This document shows, piece by piece, positions 47,034-56,563 of a stretch of DNA of 64,000 bases. The stretch is taken from NCBI GenBank assembly GCA_026874595.1, contig CM049317.1, positions 53,587,618 through 53,651,617 of the forward strand, read 5' to 3'. The first letter of the stretch is position 1; each line of letters begins with the position of its first letter. The DNA is from Sipunculus nudus. Taxonomy: Eukaryota > Annelida > Sipuncula > Golfingiida > Sipunculidae. The notes under the pieces are model-generated. The model was not told the origin of the DNA, did no database searches, and saw only the letters and a list, made by a program, of their open reading frames with translations. Made by a program: the position numbers and the translations under genes.

Positions 47034-47645
47034 CCGACTATGTTGACAAAAAAAAATGTGCTTTTATTACAATGGTGTTCCCCCCATGATATAAACAAGC
47101 GGTCCCTGCAATATCTTCATAAAATGTACAAGGAATTTGCTTGAGTGAATAGACAGAATCGGATCCGGGGAGGGCGGGGGGGGATCCCCTTTTTTTCACC
47201 GCCGCTACCTCTTTTAAAGGAATCAGACCAAATGGACCCCCTTTTCTGGACTTCGGGGCCGTTTTTAGGTTTGACATTAGTCCTTCTGGGTCCCCCCCCC
47301 CCTTTCCTTAATTCTGGAACCGCCCCTGATAGACCTCATATATCGGAATAGGACCCTCATAGAATTTCTTGTATCTCAAATGTTCTCTAACACGTGGTAT
47401 TTTGAAGGCCCTATTGGTGATAACGGTCTTCTTTTTATGTTAGAAACCTTTGATTCAGTTATATCAAGATGCTGAGCGAAGTGAGGCTAAAACATTCTTG
47501 TCTTTTTGACAGGCCATGGTGAATGATCTTTTAATATCCTTTTTATAATCAGAATAAAAACTCCTCTTTGACAAGAAAGAGTAGTTTGCATTCCGTACAC
47601 CAGATGGCACACTTGTTTCATTTACAGTTATTTCCCTTTAACTCT
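47034..47645 (+). repeat. dispersed repeat family R, long copy 3, interrupted
   Basis: Colinear with 54045-54572 over ~600 bp apart from a TIR element at 47154-47328. Shared words: TATCGGAATxGG, AGAATTTCTTGT, AAGATGCTGAxCGAAGT, AGGCCATGGTGAATGATCTT / AGCCATGAGGAATGATCTT, AAGAAAGAGTAGTTTGCA and CCGTACACCAGATGGCA. The minus-strand frame open in the 54 kb copy has stops here, which argues against a gene. Confidence 0.7.
47154..47328. mobile_element. 175-bp CAGxxxCGG MITE inside family R
   Basis: Ends CAGAATCGGATCCGGGG and, reverse-complemented, CAGGGGCGGTTCCAGAATTAAGG, each followed by a G-rich tract. ATAGA flanks both sides (47149-47153 and 47329-47333). The other family R copies run through this point without it. 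Superfamily uncertain: the ends resemble hAT-type MITEs, but the visible direct repeat is only 5 bp. Confidence 0.6.
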
Positions 47646-47762
47646 CGATGCCGAACCACAGTTTGGTAAATATAGTCTTTTTTGTATGCCTAATAATATG
47701 CTGGTAGTTCGCGCATGCATATATAAGTCTTTATAGAATGTAACAGAGCTTTTTTTTTCTAC

Positions 47763-47880
47763 TGGACTCGAGAAGGACTCGGTTTGATTCCTCGAGTCCT
47801 AATCTCAAGTCCAAGTCCAGAACCTTCGGGTCCAAGTCCGACTCCCTAGTAATGTGGACTAGAGTCCAGACTCGAGTCCA
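47763..47880. repeat. GGACTC/GAGTCC minisatellite patch
   Basis: About 118 bp of imperfect GGACTC and its complement (CTCAAGTCCAAGTCC, GGACTAGAGTCCAGACTC), able to form hairpins. Same hexamer family as the left-edge array. Confidence 0.75.
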
Positions 47881-47904
47881 ACATTACTGTAAAATGTTGT
47901 CTCT

Positions 47905-48215
47905 TCAGAAAATCAGTTGTATAAACGGTACATTAATATTAAAATGTTATAAGTAGAATTTTAGGGAAAACAAAAGTTTACCAGTAACACTATCCCGGAC
48001 ATACATCCTCTGTTTCTCCCGTTTTATGCATTGTTATGGTTCTGTTTGTTAGTAAACAGAGTGCACGAGTGGCTTTATACCATAACAAGACATCTCGGAC
48101 CAAAATTCCGATCTTGAGCATGTGACTCAATTTGCAGACAAGAAGAAAAACATAAAAGACAAAAAACCCAAGAACCAGAGGTTGGAAACCTGAAAAATCT
48201 TGATTTGTGAAGTTG
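47905..48215 (+). repeat. dispersed repeat family P, copy 1
   Basis: Matches 56005-56565. Landmarks: GTATAAxxGGTACAT, AGCGAAAACAAAAGTTT-like, ACACTATCCCGG, GTTATGGTTCTGT, CCGATCTTGAGCATG and GATTTxTGAAGTTG. No coding signal. It supplies the empty site for the element at 56245-56511. Confidence 0.7.
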
Positions 48216-48367
48216 CGCTGTGCAGCTACCAGATGGCGTGCTCGCTATCTTTATGTGTTGCATCGGGCAGTGACCGGGCCCGGTGCAAGTTGAATATTAC
48301 TTGTTTTCATCAGAAAGCAAACAGCTGTAGAACGAAATACTGGCAGATGCTATTATATTTTAAACTG

Positions 48368-48369
<2 letters not shown>

Positions 48370-48422
<53 letters not shown>
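48370..48422. repeat. (AT)n microsatellite at PLE 3' end
   Basis: About 53 bp, adjoining the 3' end of the minus-strand Penelope-like copy. Confidence 0.96.
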
Positions 48423-48423
<1 letters not shown>

Positions 48424-48512
48424 GAAGGTAGAGTTACCCTCCGTTGAAAAGTGCTCTATGGCCTACAGACTAGGCCAGCGCGGTATAACACTGAAGAAAA
48501 ACAATACTGTAG

Positions 48513-48560
48513 ATTTACAACAGTCTGTTTCACGGGATGCGACCCGATCATCAGGTGAAT
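48513..48560 (-). ncRNA. hammerhead-like ribozyme motif, PLE minus copy
   Basis: Minus strand: ATTCAC, core CTGATGA, CGGG-TCGCAT-CCCG hairpin, GAAA, ACA-GAC-TGT hairpin, T, then GTAAAT. Stem I has one C-A mismatch against GTAAAT. As in the plus copy, the base pair next to the core (10.1/11.1, normally G-C) is U-U. Hammerheads are known in Penelope-like terminal repeats, and the motif is in sense with the element, but this copy is probably inactive. Confidence 0.5.
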
Positions 48561-49237
48561 GTGGTTAGAATGAAGCTCACGGCGTGGATTGAAAAGACGA
48601 GACTTTGAGAGATTACGAGATTATGCTTTGTGCGATTCGGAAAGGGGGGGGGGGGCATGTGCAAGACTGACCCTGATCCCATTGTCCACGGGGCCACAAT
48701 AGGATTGGTCGGGGTACACGTGCGATACTAGAACATAACAGGGCAAAGAGGTTTGTTGTTGTTTTAATGATTATATATAGTAAAAAGATATTTTACCAGG
48801 ATGCTCAATTAGCATATTAAACTGATTTGCATTAGGGTCCTGGAAACAGTGAACATATCAGTAGTGTACATATGATATAAAATACACATATACTATGAAG
48901 ATACACAATATATAAGGCATATATACAATATAAAAGACAAATATACTGTACTATACTCATACCAAGTGGACTCCACTCGATAAACTCGCCATGGGGTAGT
49001 GGTGACGCCATGTCCCTCAATACTGCAAAGCAGTGAGAGAGCAGCTACCTGAACAGGTAAGTCTGCCCCGCGGATCCTTGTGGTGGGAGGGGGGGGGGGT
49101 TGGATGAGCAGGCACGTTGGATATTAGTACCAAATGCTAGGTTTTAAAACATTTCAGAGTGATTTTTTTTTATGGCGGCACTTGGAGAGAATTTCAGCTC
49201 TTGAGTTCAACAATGGTCCAGGGGGGGGGGGGGGGCT

Positions 49238-49335
49238 TTGCTATAAGTAGCTTTTCAGACAAACAGATATCAAACTTTCTAGTCCCACAGAAGTAAGGTG
49301 CTGCCTTGGCAAAAATTTCCAAGGAGAGCTTGTAA
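49238..49335 (-). pseudogene. PLE endonuclease C-terminus, left of Helitron
   Basis: Encodes the end of the GIY-YIG endonuclease: FAKAAPYFCGTRKF-like sequence followed by DICLSEKLLIA. This copy keeps the Leu codon that is a stop (TAG) in the plus-strand copy. It is cut off from the rest of the gene by the Helitron at 49336. A 15-base G run (49221-49235) follows the gene end. Confidence 0.82.
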
Positions 49336-50524
49336 TCGTATCCGCCAAGACAGAGTTTTGCGGATACTATGTTTACAGCCCACCGCCGCCGCCGCCGCCG
49401 CCGCCGCGTAGGTGTCCGGAGAACTCCTCCGTAACCGCTGGGCGGAATTTTTCGAAACCCGGGATTATGTTCGGGTCACATGTGAACTGCTGCGCCCCGA
49501 TTTTGTTTTGACCTCTGACCTTTCCTCTGCGCTCTGCGTTCGTTTGTGCGTCTGTTTCCACACAAAAACCCACATATCTCGGGAACCTTTTGACGGATCA
49601 GGAAAGTTTTTTTTACACAAATGTAGCCCTTGGAGAGCTTTATAACATACACAAAAAATGGTGGCGCCACCTGCAACCATGTTTGCACAGTGTCCATCTG
49701 TTCGTCTGCTTTGGGTTAAAATCACTCATATCTCTGCAGTGATTTGACTAATTCACCTGAAATTCGGCATACGTATACATCCTGGATAGCTTATCTGATT
49801 TTATGACAGGTGGCGCCACCTACATTCACGTTTACGCTGCAGACATCCAAGCTCATATCTCGGGAATCGTTTGACCGATTGGGCCAAAATTTTGCATGTG
49901 TATAGATCTCACATAGCTCTTTATCATACGCAAAACTGGTGGCGCCACCTGCAGCCATTTTTGCACAGCTCCCGTCTGTTTGTCTGTCATGGGATAAAAT
50001 CACTCATATCTCGGCAGTGGTTTGACATATCTGCCTAAAATTTTGCAGGTTTATACATCCCCGACAGCTCTCTTGATTTTATGAAAGGTGGCGCCACCTG
50101 CATTCTAGTTTATGCAGCAGACATCCAAGCTCATATCTTTAAAACCGTTTGACCGATTGGGCCAAAGTTTTGCATGTGTATAGTTCTCACATAGCTCTTT
50201 ATCATACGCAAAACTGGTGGCGCCACCTTCAACCATTTTTGCACAGCGTCCATCTGTTTGTCTGCCATGGGCTTAAATCACTCATAAACATGTAGTGGTT
50301 TGACTTATCTGCCTCAAATTTTGCATATTTAAACAATTTGGACGGCCTTCTGGATTTTGTGGTAGGTGGCGCAACCTACATACACCATTTGGCTGCAGAC
50401 ATCTATGCTAATATGCAACACTTCACTCTATTTCCCCTTGCCACTCACTCCATGCCTAACTTCACCCGTTCCACTCTGATTCAGGCGGATACACGTAGTC
50501 GCTTGTCGACTACCCGTATTCTAG
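49336..50524 (+). mobile_element. complete non-autonomous Helitron, 1,189 bp
   Basis: Starts TC after A and ends CTAG before T. The 3' stem-loop is GTAGTCG-CTTGT-CGACTAC (50495-50513), 7 nt before CTAG (50521-50524). The 5' end folds as GTATCCGC...GCGGATAC, and GTATCCGCC (49338) is inverted at 50484-50492. The core has palindrome boxes at 49660, 49809, 49938, 50087, 50216 and 50365 (149/129 spacing). The PLE copy on the other side gives the uninterrupted site (GAGAGCTTGCAA joined to TTGATATTGTGG), with no target-site duplication, as Helitrons insert. No Rep-helicase gene. Confidence 0.93.
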
Positions 50525-50547
50525 TTGATATTGTGGTCTTTTAGTGA

Positions 50548-51196
50548 CCAGATTTGTTTGGACAGTTCAGTGTTTTTAGCGAGGGATCTGTTACGAAAGG
50601 ATTGTTTGTGGTTATTGTGTCTTGTCTTGAAATCACATTCATTACACACATGTAGTGTTTCTCATCGTCTGTTCTAACTGTTGCCTTGTAGACAATACAT
50701 CTCAGCTTACACTGACCATTCATAGGACATTTGTCAATTTACGGCAGTGACATAGTTTTTGAGGTACATTCACAGCTTTGTCAGTATTTAGAACCTTCAT
50801 ATTATGTTTGCTGATCAGGTCAGACATGTTGGGTAGAGAGCTATAGCTAATTTTCAAATTGTTCCTGTTGAATAGCCTGTGGTACCCGTGATGTTTTGGG
50901 AAGTGTTTTTCGACTAGTTTCATGAATTGTCTGCCGATGTTGGTTTTTACATGACGGCTGTAGGGGGGATTGAACCATATTATTTTCTTTTTCCTGTTTC
51001 TTTTACTTTTCACTGAGGGTTCAACATGTTTTAAGCTTTCTGAGAACCCGCTTTTCGCTAAAGCTTTGTCATACATGGGTTTCGCTTTCATTAATAGCTC
51101 TTCATTGCAGGAGGTGTCAGATACACGCTTGCTGATCATCATAGGTGTATCAGCCACGCACAATCCCATCATCCCCCAGCTATTATCAGGCAGATA
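50548..51196 (-). pseudogene. PLE RT C-terminus / linker / endonuclease N-terminus
   Basis: An open frame includes MMISKRVSDTSCNEE, MYDKALAKSGF, RNRKKKIIWFNPPYSRHV, KTNIGRQFMKLVEKHFPKHH and LKISYSSLPNMSDLISKHN. These are the conserved blocks between the RT thumb and endonuclease of Penelope-like elements. A frameshift near 50735 separates CHCRK from CPMNGQCKLRCIVYKATV, the Cys-rich motif and first endonuclease strand. A second shift precedes a diverged FKTRHNNHKQSFRN, TELSKQIW block. Upstream codons to ~51196 stay open but come from the junction. Non-functional. Confidence 0.85.
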
Positions 51197-51908
51197 CCTA
51201 TGATGATCAGCAAGCGTGTATCTTACACCTCCTGCAATGAAGAGCTATCTATGAAAGCCAAACCCATGTATGACAAACCCATGTAAGCTTTAGCGAAAGG
51301 CGGGTTCTCAGAAAGCTAAACTATGTTGAATCCACAGTGAAAAGCAAAAGAAACAGGAAAAGGAAAATAATATGGTTCAATCCCCCCTACAGCCGTCATG
51401 TAAAAACAATTCATGAAACTAGTTGAAAAACACTTCCCAAAACATCACAGGTACCACAGGCTATTCAACAGGAACAATTTGAAAATTAGCTATGGCTGTC
51501 TGCCCAACATGTCTAACCTGATCAGCAAACATAATATGAAGGTTCTAAATACTGACAAATCTGTGAATGTACCTCAAAACAATGTAACTGCCGTAAAAAA
51601 GACGAATGTCCTATGAATGGTCAGTGTAAGCTGAGATGCATTGTCTACAAGGCAACAGAACAGACATTGACGAGAAACACTATACATATGGTGTACTGAA
51701 GGTGATTTCAAGACCAGATACAATAGCCACAAACTATCCTTTCGTAACACATCCCACGCTAAAAACACTGAACTGTCTAAACAAATCTGGTCACTAAAAG
51801 ACCACAATATCAATTGCAAGCTCTCCTGGGAAATTTTTGCCAAGGCAGCACCTTACTTCTGTGGGACTAGAAAGTGTGATCTCTGTTAGTCTGAAAAGCT
51901 ACTTATAG
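51197..51908 (+). pseudogene. PLE RT end and GIY-YIG endonuclease, plus copy
   Basis: Broken frames encode MMISKRVSYTSCNEE; then MKLVEKHFPKHHRYHRLFN, LKISYGCLPNMSNLISKHN; then CPMNGQCKLRCIVYKAT; then DFKTRYNSHKLSFRN, TELSKQIWSLKDHNI, LSWEIFAKAAPYFCG and CDLC-stop-SEKLLIA. These are the late RT, Cys-rich and GIY-YIG endonuclease blocks of a Penelope-like protein, the last with the conserved RYxxHKxSFRN and TELSKxIW patterns. At least two frameshifts and two stops make it dead. It lacks the catalytic RT motifs (5' truncation). Confidence 0.86.
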
Positions 51909-52302
51909 CAACCCCCCCCCCCCGGAGTTTATCAAGTTGAGTCTACTTGGTATGAGTATAGTATAGTATATTTGCCTTATATATTATGTATCTCCATAGT
52001 ATATGTGTATTTTATATCATATGTACACTACTGATATGTTCAGTGTTTCCAGGACCCTATTGCAAATCAGTTTACTATGCTAATTGAGCATCCTGGTAAA
52101 ATATTTAAGTATTATATATAAACATTAAAACAACAACAAACCTCTTTGCCCTGTTATGTTCTAGTATCGCACGTGTACCCCGACCAATAGGATCAGAGTC
52201 AGTCTTTCACATGCCCCCAACCCCCCGAATCGCACAGGCATAATCTCGTAATCTCGTAAAGTCTCGCCTTTCAAACCACGCCGTTAGCTTCATTCTAACC
52301 AC

Positions 52303-52350
52303 ATTCACCTGATGATCGGGTCGCATCCCGTGAAACAGACTGTTGTGAAT
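52303..52350 (+). ncRNA. hammerhead-like ribozyme motif, PLE plus copy
   Basis: Stem I ATTCAC (52303-52308) pairs fully with GTGAAT (52345-52350). The core is CTGATGA (52309-52315), stem II CGGG-TCGCAT-CCCG (52317-52330), then GAAA (52332-52335). Stem III is ACA-GAC-TGT (52335-52343), and the H17-like cleavage base is U52344. All elements are in type I order, but position 10.1/11.1 is U-U instead of G-C, so activity is doubtful. Location and sense agree with hammerheads reported in Penelope-like elements. Confidence 0.58.
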
Positions 52351-52374
52351 TTAAAGTGTTGTTTTTCTTCAGAG

Positions 52375-52375
<1 letters not shown>

Positions 52376-52416
<41 letters not shown>
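52376..52416. repeat. (AT)n microsatellite at PLE 3' end
   Basis: About 41 bp directly after the PLE 3' terminus. Confidence 0.96.
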
Positions 52417-52419
<3 letters not shown>

Positions 52420-52881
52420 CCGTCGATACTCCATTCAGAAGCAGTGAGCCAAATTTTGTGCAGCTCAGTTTGACTCCAGGAAAAATATACCAAAAAGGAA
52501 ATACTTTTACAATTAAAAATGAATCAAATACATAGTCTTATTGATTAAGTATGATAGTGTTGGCTCATGAAACCACCAGGAAAACACATACTCGATATCT
52601 AAACACACACTAATTATATGTAAAATGGATGTAATATGTCACAGAAGTGTACATTGTAACATTGCCAAATGAAAAAGCTTTCAGATCAGGTTTTAGCCAG
52701 CCGACATTTTATGAGCGGAGTCGAGCCAGTAAACTCGGCTTACTAGTTACGTTAGCCGTGTTCTTTCTAGGCCAGTCGCATTTATTTGGCTAATACATCC
52801 AACTATACATCAACATCCAATGTAAAATATAGATATTGTGTGGTCTTCATCTGAACAAGAATATGTTTAACTCATATGATA

Positions 52882-53110
52882 TCGGGGCCTGGACAGTCGA
52901 GCGGTAAAACGCTCCGCCCGTACCGCTTGTGAAACAGGGTTCGATCCCCGGCGCGGTTATGAGAGTAGATTGTAGTTGCCCGTCCAAGAACTTTGGTTTT
53001 CTCCTGGTCTTTCTGTTACCGACACCTCTGCAAACTAACGAACGTCATCATCTGAACCATGTAGAGTGCCTTTAGTTTGTTATTATAGTTAGTTGTACAA
53101 TCAATGTAAA
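52882..53110 (+). mobile_element. tRNA-derived SINE (family A), copy 2
   Basis: Head GGCCTGGACAGTCGAGCGG (A-box region), GGTAAAACGCTCCGCC, B box GGTTCGATCCC (52938-52948), body GGTTATGAGAGTAGATTGTAG and GCCCGTCCAAGA, then CTCCTGGTCTTTCTGTTACC. U1 reads straight through this position (CATATGATCATTTATAGCTGAAAGG), so the insertion is well placed between CATATGAT and ATCATTTTACCTGAAAGG. The right boundary is approximate. Confidence 0.82.
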
Positions 53111-53635
53111 ACATTTTAGTTTAAGAAAATCATTTTACCTGAAAGGAACAAAGATCTTGGATTGCTACCAGACAAAAGCTTGTCCACTTAAAAAACTTAA
53201 GTGGAATAAAGTGGTCCCTAGATATACACAATATTGAATATCAATTTTATGGTACAGTATAAATCAGATTTGTCCACAGGTAATTCTATGACTTGGGGAT
53301 ATGTTGATGTCCGGTGTATCGAGTTCAGATTGCCCCAAAGTAATTTGAAATATATTACAGATAAGCAAGGGGGTAACCTGAAATGGGGGTTAGCTTGAAG
53401 TCTTTACACCGGTACGGTTTTAAGACAGGAGGCACGTGACCGTAGTGGCACGTGACTATCAGCTGATTAGTTTCGGTGGTGGTTCATATTACGCTGATTA
53501 AACGGACTGTCAACGTCCGAAAGAAGTGCATAATCCGGGCCCAGATTTAACGGCCATGCAGAGCGTTTTCATTATTGTATGATTTACGGAAGGTCATATT
53601 ATTCTACACGGTATAAAACATATCATGATAGGCGT

Positions 53636-53660
53636 ACACACACACACACACACACACACG

Positions 53661-53689
<29 letters not shown>
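53636..53689. repeat. (CA)n(TA)n compound microsatellite
   Basis: CA at 53636-53659, TA at 53661-53689; U3 counterpart of the runs in U1 and U2. Confidence 0.95.
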
Positions 53690-53692
<3 letters not shown>

Positions 53693-54044
53693 CGAAGTTT
53701 TACATTTCGTAAACAGAGGTGTTCATGCTGGTTTTGTTATAATTATTAATTATGGACACTAAGACAGTTGTTTAAAGGAAAAATGCAAAGCAAGTATGAT
53801 GTGCGGAAGGCGGCACACAAGTCTTTCATAGGTGTATAGATGCATCTGTACAAACTTTATTGTGAATCCTTCTAGCAAATGTCCAGAAATGATAGGTTCA
53901 AGTGGTTCGTTATATCGGTATTTCGACATGAACCGATCTGTTACAACATATCAGAGAGACAAAATTAATGTACTTAATCCACCCCTCGGCAGGGCTTGTA
54001 CACTTCTACGTTCCATTACTCCTTACACAGATCTGTTTGTAAAT

Positions 54045-54572
54045 AATGTTGATTAACAGAAAAAGCATGTAACATGAGGCGCATTGTCGCATCTATGTCG
54101 AAGTTGAAAGGTCACTATTTGCAAATCGCACTTTGCTAAAGTCTCGTTCGGCTGACTTGCCGCTGGATGTCCTCGTTGTATGTGTTTATGTTCTTTTGGA
54201 GACCCCCACATGTTATAAACAGGCGATCTCAGTCCTATTTTCATAAAAGGTGCAAGGGATTATATTGAGTTAATACACGTCATCTATCGGAATTGGCCCC
54301 TTTAAGAATTTCTTGTTTCTCGTGTGTCCTCTAACAATGTCCCAAAGATGATCAGTGTCTTCCTTTTTCGCATGAAATCTTAGATCCCCTTTACGAAGAT
54401 GCTGAACGAAGTAAGGCTCTAAAACCTTTCTCATCCATGCGCCAGCCATGAGGAATGATCTTGTAATTTTCAGGTCAAAATCAGAATTATACTTATTATT
54501 ATAACTATAAGAAAGAGTAGTTTGCACTCCGTACACCAGATGGCAAACTTTTTATAATTTCCCTTCTCAAAA
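54045..54572 (+). repeat. dispersed repeat family R, long copy 4
   Basis: Uninterrupted version of 47034-47645. It contains AAGCATGTAACATGAGG, GAAAGGTCACTATTTGCAAA, CCCCCACATGTTATAAACAG, ATCTATCGGAATTGGCCC and the right part ending CCGTACACCAGATGGCAAAC. The 88-codon minus frame inside is not preserved in the sister copy. Confidence 0.7.
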
Positions 54573-54610
54573 CCTCTGCATTCCAGGGTTAAGTGCAACG
54601 TCTGCTAACA

Positions 54611-54877
54611 AATCCGCCACAAAAAGGTACAATTTGTGTGTATCTGTGTTTGTTCGCAACATAACTCACGCAGTCATGAATCTAATCTAATTAAGGACAT
54701 TACGGGAAGGGGTCAACGAGGAATCGATTTAGTGTGGATCCGGCACATGATCCGGATCGAAGAACGTTATCAAGAAATATTTACAAATGTAGAATCACTA
54801 ATGTACGAATGAACATTTGAAGATGAGGCGAATAGTGAATAGCGGAGGCCTGGATTCAATAGAATACAGATTTCTAG
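54611..54877 (+). mobile_element. Helitron-like CTCCGCC family, copy b
   Basis: Starts near AATCCGCCAC and carries CAACATAACTCACGCAGTCATGAAT and GATCCGGCACATGATCCGG. It ends GCGGAGGCCTGGATTC-AATA-GAATAC (imperfect hairpin), AGATTT, CTAG (54874-54877), then T. A 3' hairpin, a short spacer, CTAG and T are Helitron hallmarks. The 5' TC is not preserved. No coding sequence. Confidence 0.68.
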
Positions 54878-54879
54878 TT

Positions 54880-56000
54880 TTCCTTACCTGGTGTCGTCTA
54901 ACTGGAGGTACGCCACAAAAAAAATTAAAATACGACTTTAGGATCCCCTTACGTTGGAGATTAACCCTTTACTGTTTACAGGCCACTAAAGAACACTGAA
55001 AATGGACAACTAGAATGCCATGATATGTATTAATTCTTTCAGGACAAAAAAATTGCATATTATTTTTAAGTTTCAGTGATTTTCGATAATCTTCAGCTCT
55101 CTTAGTGGGAACTGTTAAAATTTGATATGGATACAAGAAAAGCTTGAAAAGATATTGCTCTTTGTGTAAATTTAAAATTAGTGTCAGAATTTGTCGGGAA
55201 TCTAAAATAAATGTAAATAGGAAAGGGTTAAATGTAATCCCTCTATTGTAGCGCTAGCGGGATTTGGTGTTTGTGGGGAATTAGTAAAACACAAACAACA
55301 ATAAGCCCTCAAGTGGTAGAGATGGTGTATTCAGTGAACACATGTATACAGCACCCTGGTCAGTTCATGTCTGTCCAGCTCAGTGGTCAATTCAAATCTG
55401 CTGCTGTCCAGACATCTGGCAGCATCATTATACTCTGACCCTGATGCTACCAGGGTGACACTGATGGGCTGCTCATTAACACTGATAGGATCATGCCAAG
55501 ATACATAAATTTACATTCTGTTACAGCAATTAATTAAATCTGTGTTTCCTCATGTTACTGACACATTATACAAAAACTACTTTATGAAATTAAATGAAAC
55601 TTTACATCCACATGAAATGTGACCCAAAGATTATAAATGTAGAAAATGGTATCAACGCATGGTTCTTCACATATAAAGTAAATAGTACAGTTTGAACATA
55701 AACAATTAATTAGCATCATCTAATTAAGCTCTACCACACCTCCTTTTCCGGCGTAGTTCTCACAACACGAGGTACTGAAAAGAACGTCTCATAAGACATC
55801 GAGAAATTAACATCTGATTCAGTCGTATGGATCCATGCAATGATAAATATCCCATATGAGTACTTTGTAGTTGTGAATTGAATGGAGGAAGTCCATTGAA
55901 CATATAACTGCAAGTGTGTGTATGAGGGAACGTTATCTATATCTTTAATTATGTAATCCATCAGGTAAATTTAATAATGGTCTGTGTCGATTCCGACTCT
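54880..56000. other. no gene recognised
   Basis: A GC-richer patch at 55240-55500 (CAGTTCATGTCTGTCCAG, GATGCTACCAGGGTGACACTG) has weak internal repetition but no frame or domain. The rest is AT-rich. Confidence 0.45.
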
Positions 56001-56004
56001 TCTT

Positions 56005-56563
56005 AAAATCAAGTGTATAAAAGGTACATAAATATTAACAAAAAGTATTATTATGACGATATTGAATTTTAGCGAAAACAAAAGTTTCCCAGAAACACTA
56101 TCCCGGTATGACTCTCTCCCTTGCACCCGGTTTATACGTTGTTAGGGTTCTGTGTGTTAGTTAGCACAGTGTATGTGTATTTGTTTACCACAACAAGACA
56201 TCGATCTTGAGCATGCGCCTCGTAAATGAGGAAACACACAAGAACAGGGGCGTCAATATAGGGGGAGGGGATATAATATTTATAAATTACAAATGAAATA
56301 TATATATATATATATGTATATATATAATTATAGAATTATACTGGAAACATAATACTTTTTTTCCTAAAACCTTATACATAAATGTAATATATATGAAATG
56401 TAATTAAGTAAGGATGTTTGAAATATGTCATACAAACGCTAAAACGACATATACATATATGTGTGTGTGTGCGAGTCATCCTCCACCCTCGAAGATAAAT
56501 TGACGCCACTGCCAAAGAAACTGAGGCTGAAAGCTTGAAAAGAATTGATTTATGAAGTTGAGC

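Larger units (their letters stand above)
48423..51170 (-). mobile_element. Penelope-like element, 5'-truncated, minus copy
   Basis: Read on the minus strand: end of the reverse transcriptase, linker, a Cys-rich motif, a GIY-YIG endonuclease interrupted by a Helitron (49336-50524), a C run, a 3' untranslated region, and a hammerhead-like motif near the end. Minus the Helitron it is ~1.56 kb, while complete Penelope-like elements are ~2.5-4 kb; the 5' part with the catalytic RT palm is absent. It faces a plus-strand copy head to head. Such inverted, 5'-truncated partner copies are a known habit of Penelope-type elements. Confidence 0.88.
51171..52416 (+). mobile_element. Penelope-like element, 5'-truncated, plus copy
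   Basis: Mirror image of the minus copy: RT end, endonuclease, C run (51912-51923), 3' untranslated region, hammerhead-like motif (52303-52350), then TTTTTCTTCAGAGT and (AT)n. Inverted homology with the minus copy begins at ACCTATGATGATCAGC (51197), close to its break at 51146, so both copies start at nearly the same RT codon. Compared with the minus copy it lacks ~250 bp just after the C run. Confidence 0.87.
52810..53745 (+). repeat. repeat unit U3, third paralogue of U1/U2
   Basis: Shares with U1 GTGTGGTCTTCATCTGAACA, GCTTGTCCA, GGTACAGTAxAAATxAGATT, CGTGACTATCAGCTGATTAG, AGTGCATAATCCGGGCC and CATGCAGAGC; then (CA)n(TA)n and GTAAACAGAGGTGTTCATGC then TGGTTTTGTTATAA. It lacks the LINE remnant, the LTR and the Helitron, but has a SINE that U1 lacks. 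A more diverged relative may lie at 56815-56990. Confidence 0.8.

Noticed and set aside
54270-54536. 88-codon minus-strand frame with protein-like composition
   Set aside because: It lies in dispersed repeat family R; the sister copy at 47.35-47.65 kb has stops and indels in the same frame.
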